From: Bacteroidota bacterium
GTDB taxonomy: Bacteria; Bacteroidota; Bacteroidia; Flavobacteriales_F; PHOS-HE28
DNA: 24,094 bases
Direction: 5' to 3'
Assembly (NCBI GenBank): GCA_023428865.1
Contig: JAEYWT010000233.1
Coordinates: forward strand, 1 to 24,094
This document shows, piece by piece, positions 23,753 to 24,094 of the stretch (positions are counted from its first letter, which is position 1; each line of letters opens with the position of its first letter). Below the pieces are notes generated by a model, which was given only the letters and a program-made list of their open reading frames with translations, had not been told where the DNA came from and searched no databases. The translations under genes and the position numbers were made by a program.

Positions 23753-23829
23753 GCCCCTGGGAACCAGGCCGTATCTTCACCGGCTTATAGCTCCACGGCC
23801 AGCCACCTTTCCACCTAGGCCAACCACCG

Positions 23830-24094
23830 TTGAACCGCATTCTTACGATACTGACGAGCGTGCTCTGCGCCGGCTTGGCACATGCCAGTAGCCCCGCTTC
23901 GTCCGTACCTTCCGGTAAGTCCCTCATCATTCCATCGCCCAACGGAACCTTCAACACCTGGGTACCGAACGCGGACATGGCCGCGAAGTTGAGCCCGGCC
24001 GTTATGGAACTCTATGGCCCGGTGGAAGCACCGACCTGGCGCACACGATTCACCCTTACTGGTATCGGCCTCAGCGGAAAGGTCACCTCCAATT
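23830..24094 (+). CDS. Start of an exported protein, partial at the window end
   Basis: A plus-strand frame runs open to the last base. From the TTG at 23830 it reads a good signal peptide (MNRILTILTSVLCAGLAHAS) followed by SPASSVPSGKSLIIPSPNGT and a beta-rich start (WRTRFTLTGIGLSGKVTSN). A TAG at 23788 blocks extension and no ATG lies between it and the TTG; the first in-frame ATG (23980) would lose the signal peptide. I do not recognise the family. The long minus-strand frame covering the same bases is a shadow, as the DUF2279 promoter shows. The gene continues past the window. Confidence 0.6.
   Translation, partial: MNRILTILTSVLCAGLAHASSPASSVPSGKSLIIPSPNGTFNTWVPNADMAAKLSPAVMELYGPVEAPTWRTRFTLTGIGLSGKVTSN

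Noticed and set aside
23739..23978. N-terminal extension of the DUF2279 gene by 80 residues
   Set aside because: A TACTTTTG box lies 6 nt before the ATG at 23738, the signal peptide starts there, and the extension is antisense to another exported protein.

Overview
The window looks like a chromosomal segment of a Bacteroidota bacterium, most likely a moderately GC-rich relative of the Flavobacteriales. This is inferred from family content: a SusC/RagA-like TonB receptor with a carboxypeptidase-type N-terminal domain paired with a DUF4249 lipoprotein, a type IX secretion C-terminal domain, a FISUMP lipoprotein, a fused E1 alpha/beta 2-oxoacid dehydrogenase and a DUF2279 protein. It also rests on repeated TAnnTTTG (-7 type) promoter boxes in place of Shine-Dalgarno sites. 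No plasmid, phage or transposase genes are visible.

Layout. 1-957: a small inverted repeat, then an AIM24/TIGR00266 protein on the minus strand. 1085-3819: fused E1 dehydrogenase and a 2-nt-spaced esterase. 3909-4964: a thioredoxin-like secreted protein with a T9SS tail whose stop codon appears lost by a one-base frameshift. 4761-6737: a bidirectional terminator, then an M1 aminopeptidase lipoprotein on the minus strand with its own TACTTTTG box. 6825-7255: a tRNA-Pro(GGG) gene followed by two near-identical 116-nt tandem units, each carrying a terminator hairpin and a degenerate tRNA-Pro-like sequence. 7290-7453: a 33-residue membrane peptide with its own terminator. 7653-11017: TonB receptor plus DUF4249 lipoprotein. 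11107-12057: thioredoxin reductase. 12095-15764: a TPR-CHAT protease-like membrane protein converging on an ECF sigma factor / membrane anti-sigma-like pair. 15842-18400: a visibly more AT-rich block with an orphan 86-residue protein and a FISUMP lipoprotein. 18438-21072: a minus-strand cluster of an anchored SGNH hydrolase and two exported proteins related to carboxypeptidase-regulatory-domain families. 21157-21561: the RNase P RNA gene. 21603-22809: a divergent Smr-domain protein and a NUDIX hydrolase. 22806-23738: a DUF2279 protein. 23830-end: the start of an exported protein that runs off the window.

The most interesting candidate system is the three-gene CHAT / ECF sigma / anti-sigma-like locus. 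The predicted topology puts a CHAT Cys-His protease domain in the same (periplasmic) compartment as the TPR-like domain of the membrane regulator, so a proteolytic signalling circuit is plausible but unproven. A second theme is transcription. Several TAnnTTTG boxes end only 4-6 nt before start codons, and the 5' end of RNase P RNA shows a similar offset, which implies leaderless or nearly leaderless mRNAs.
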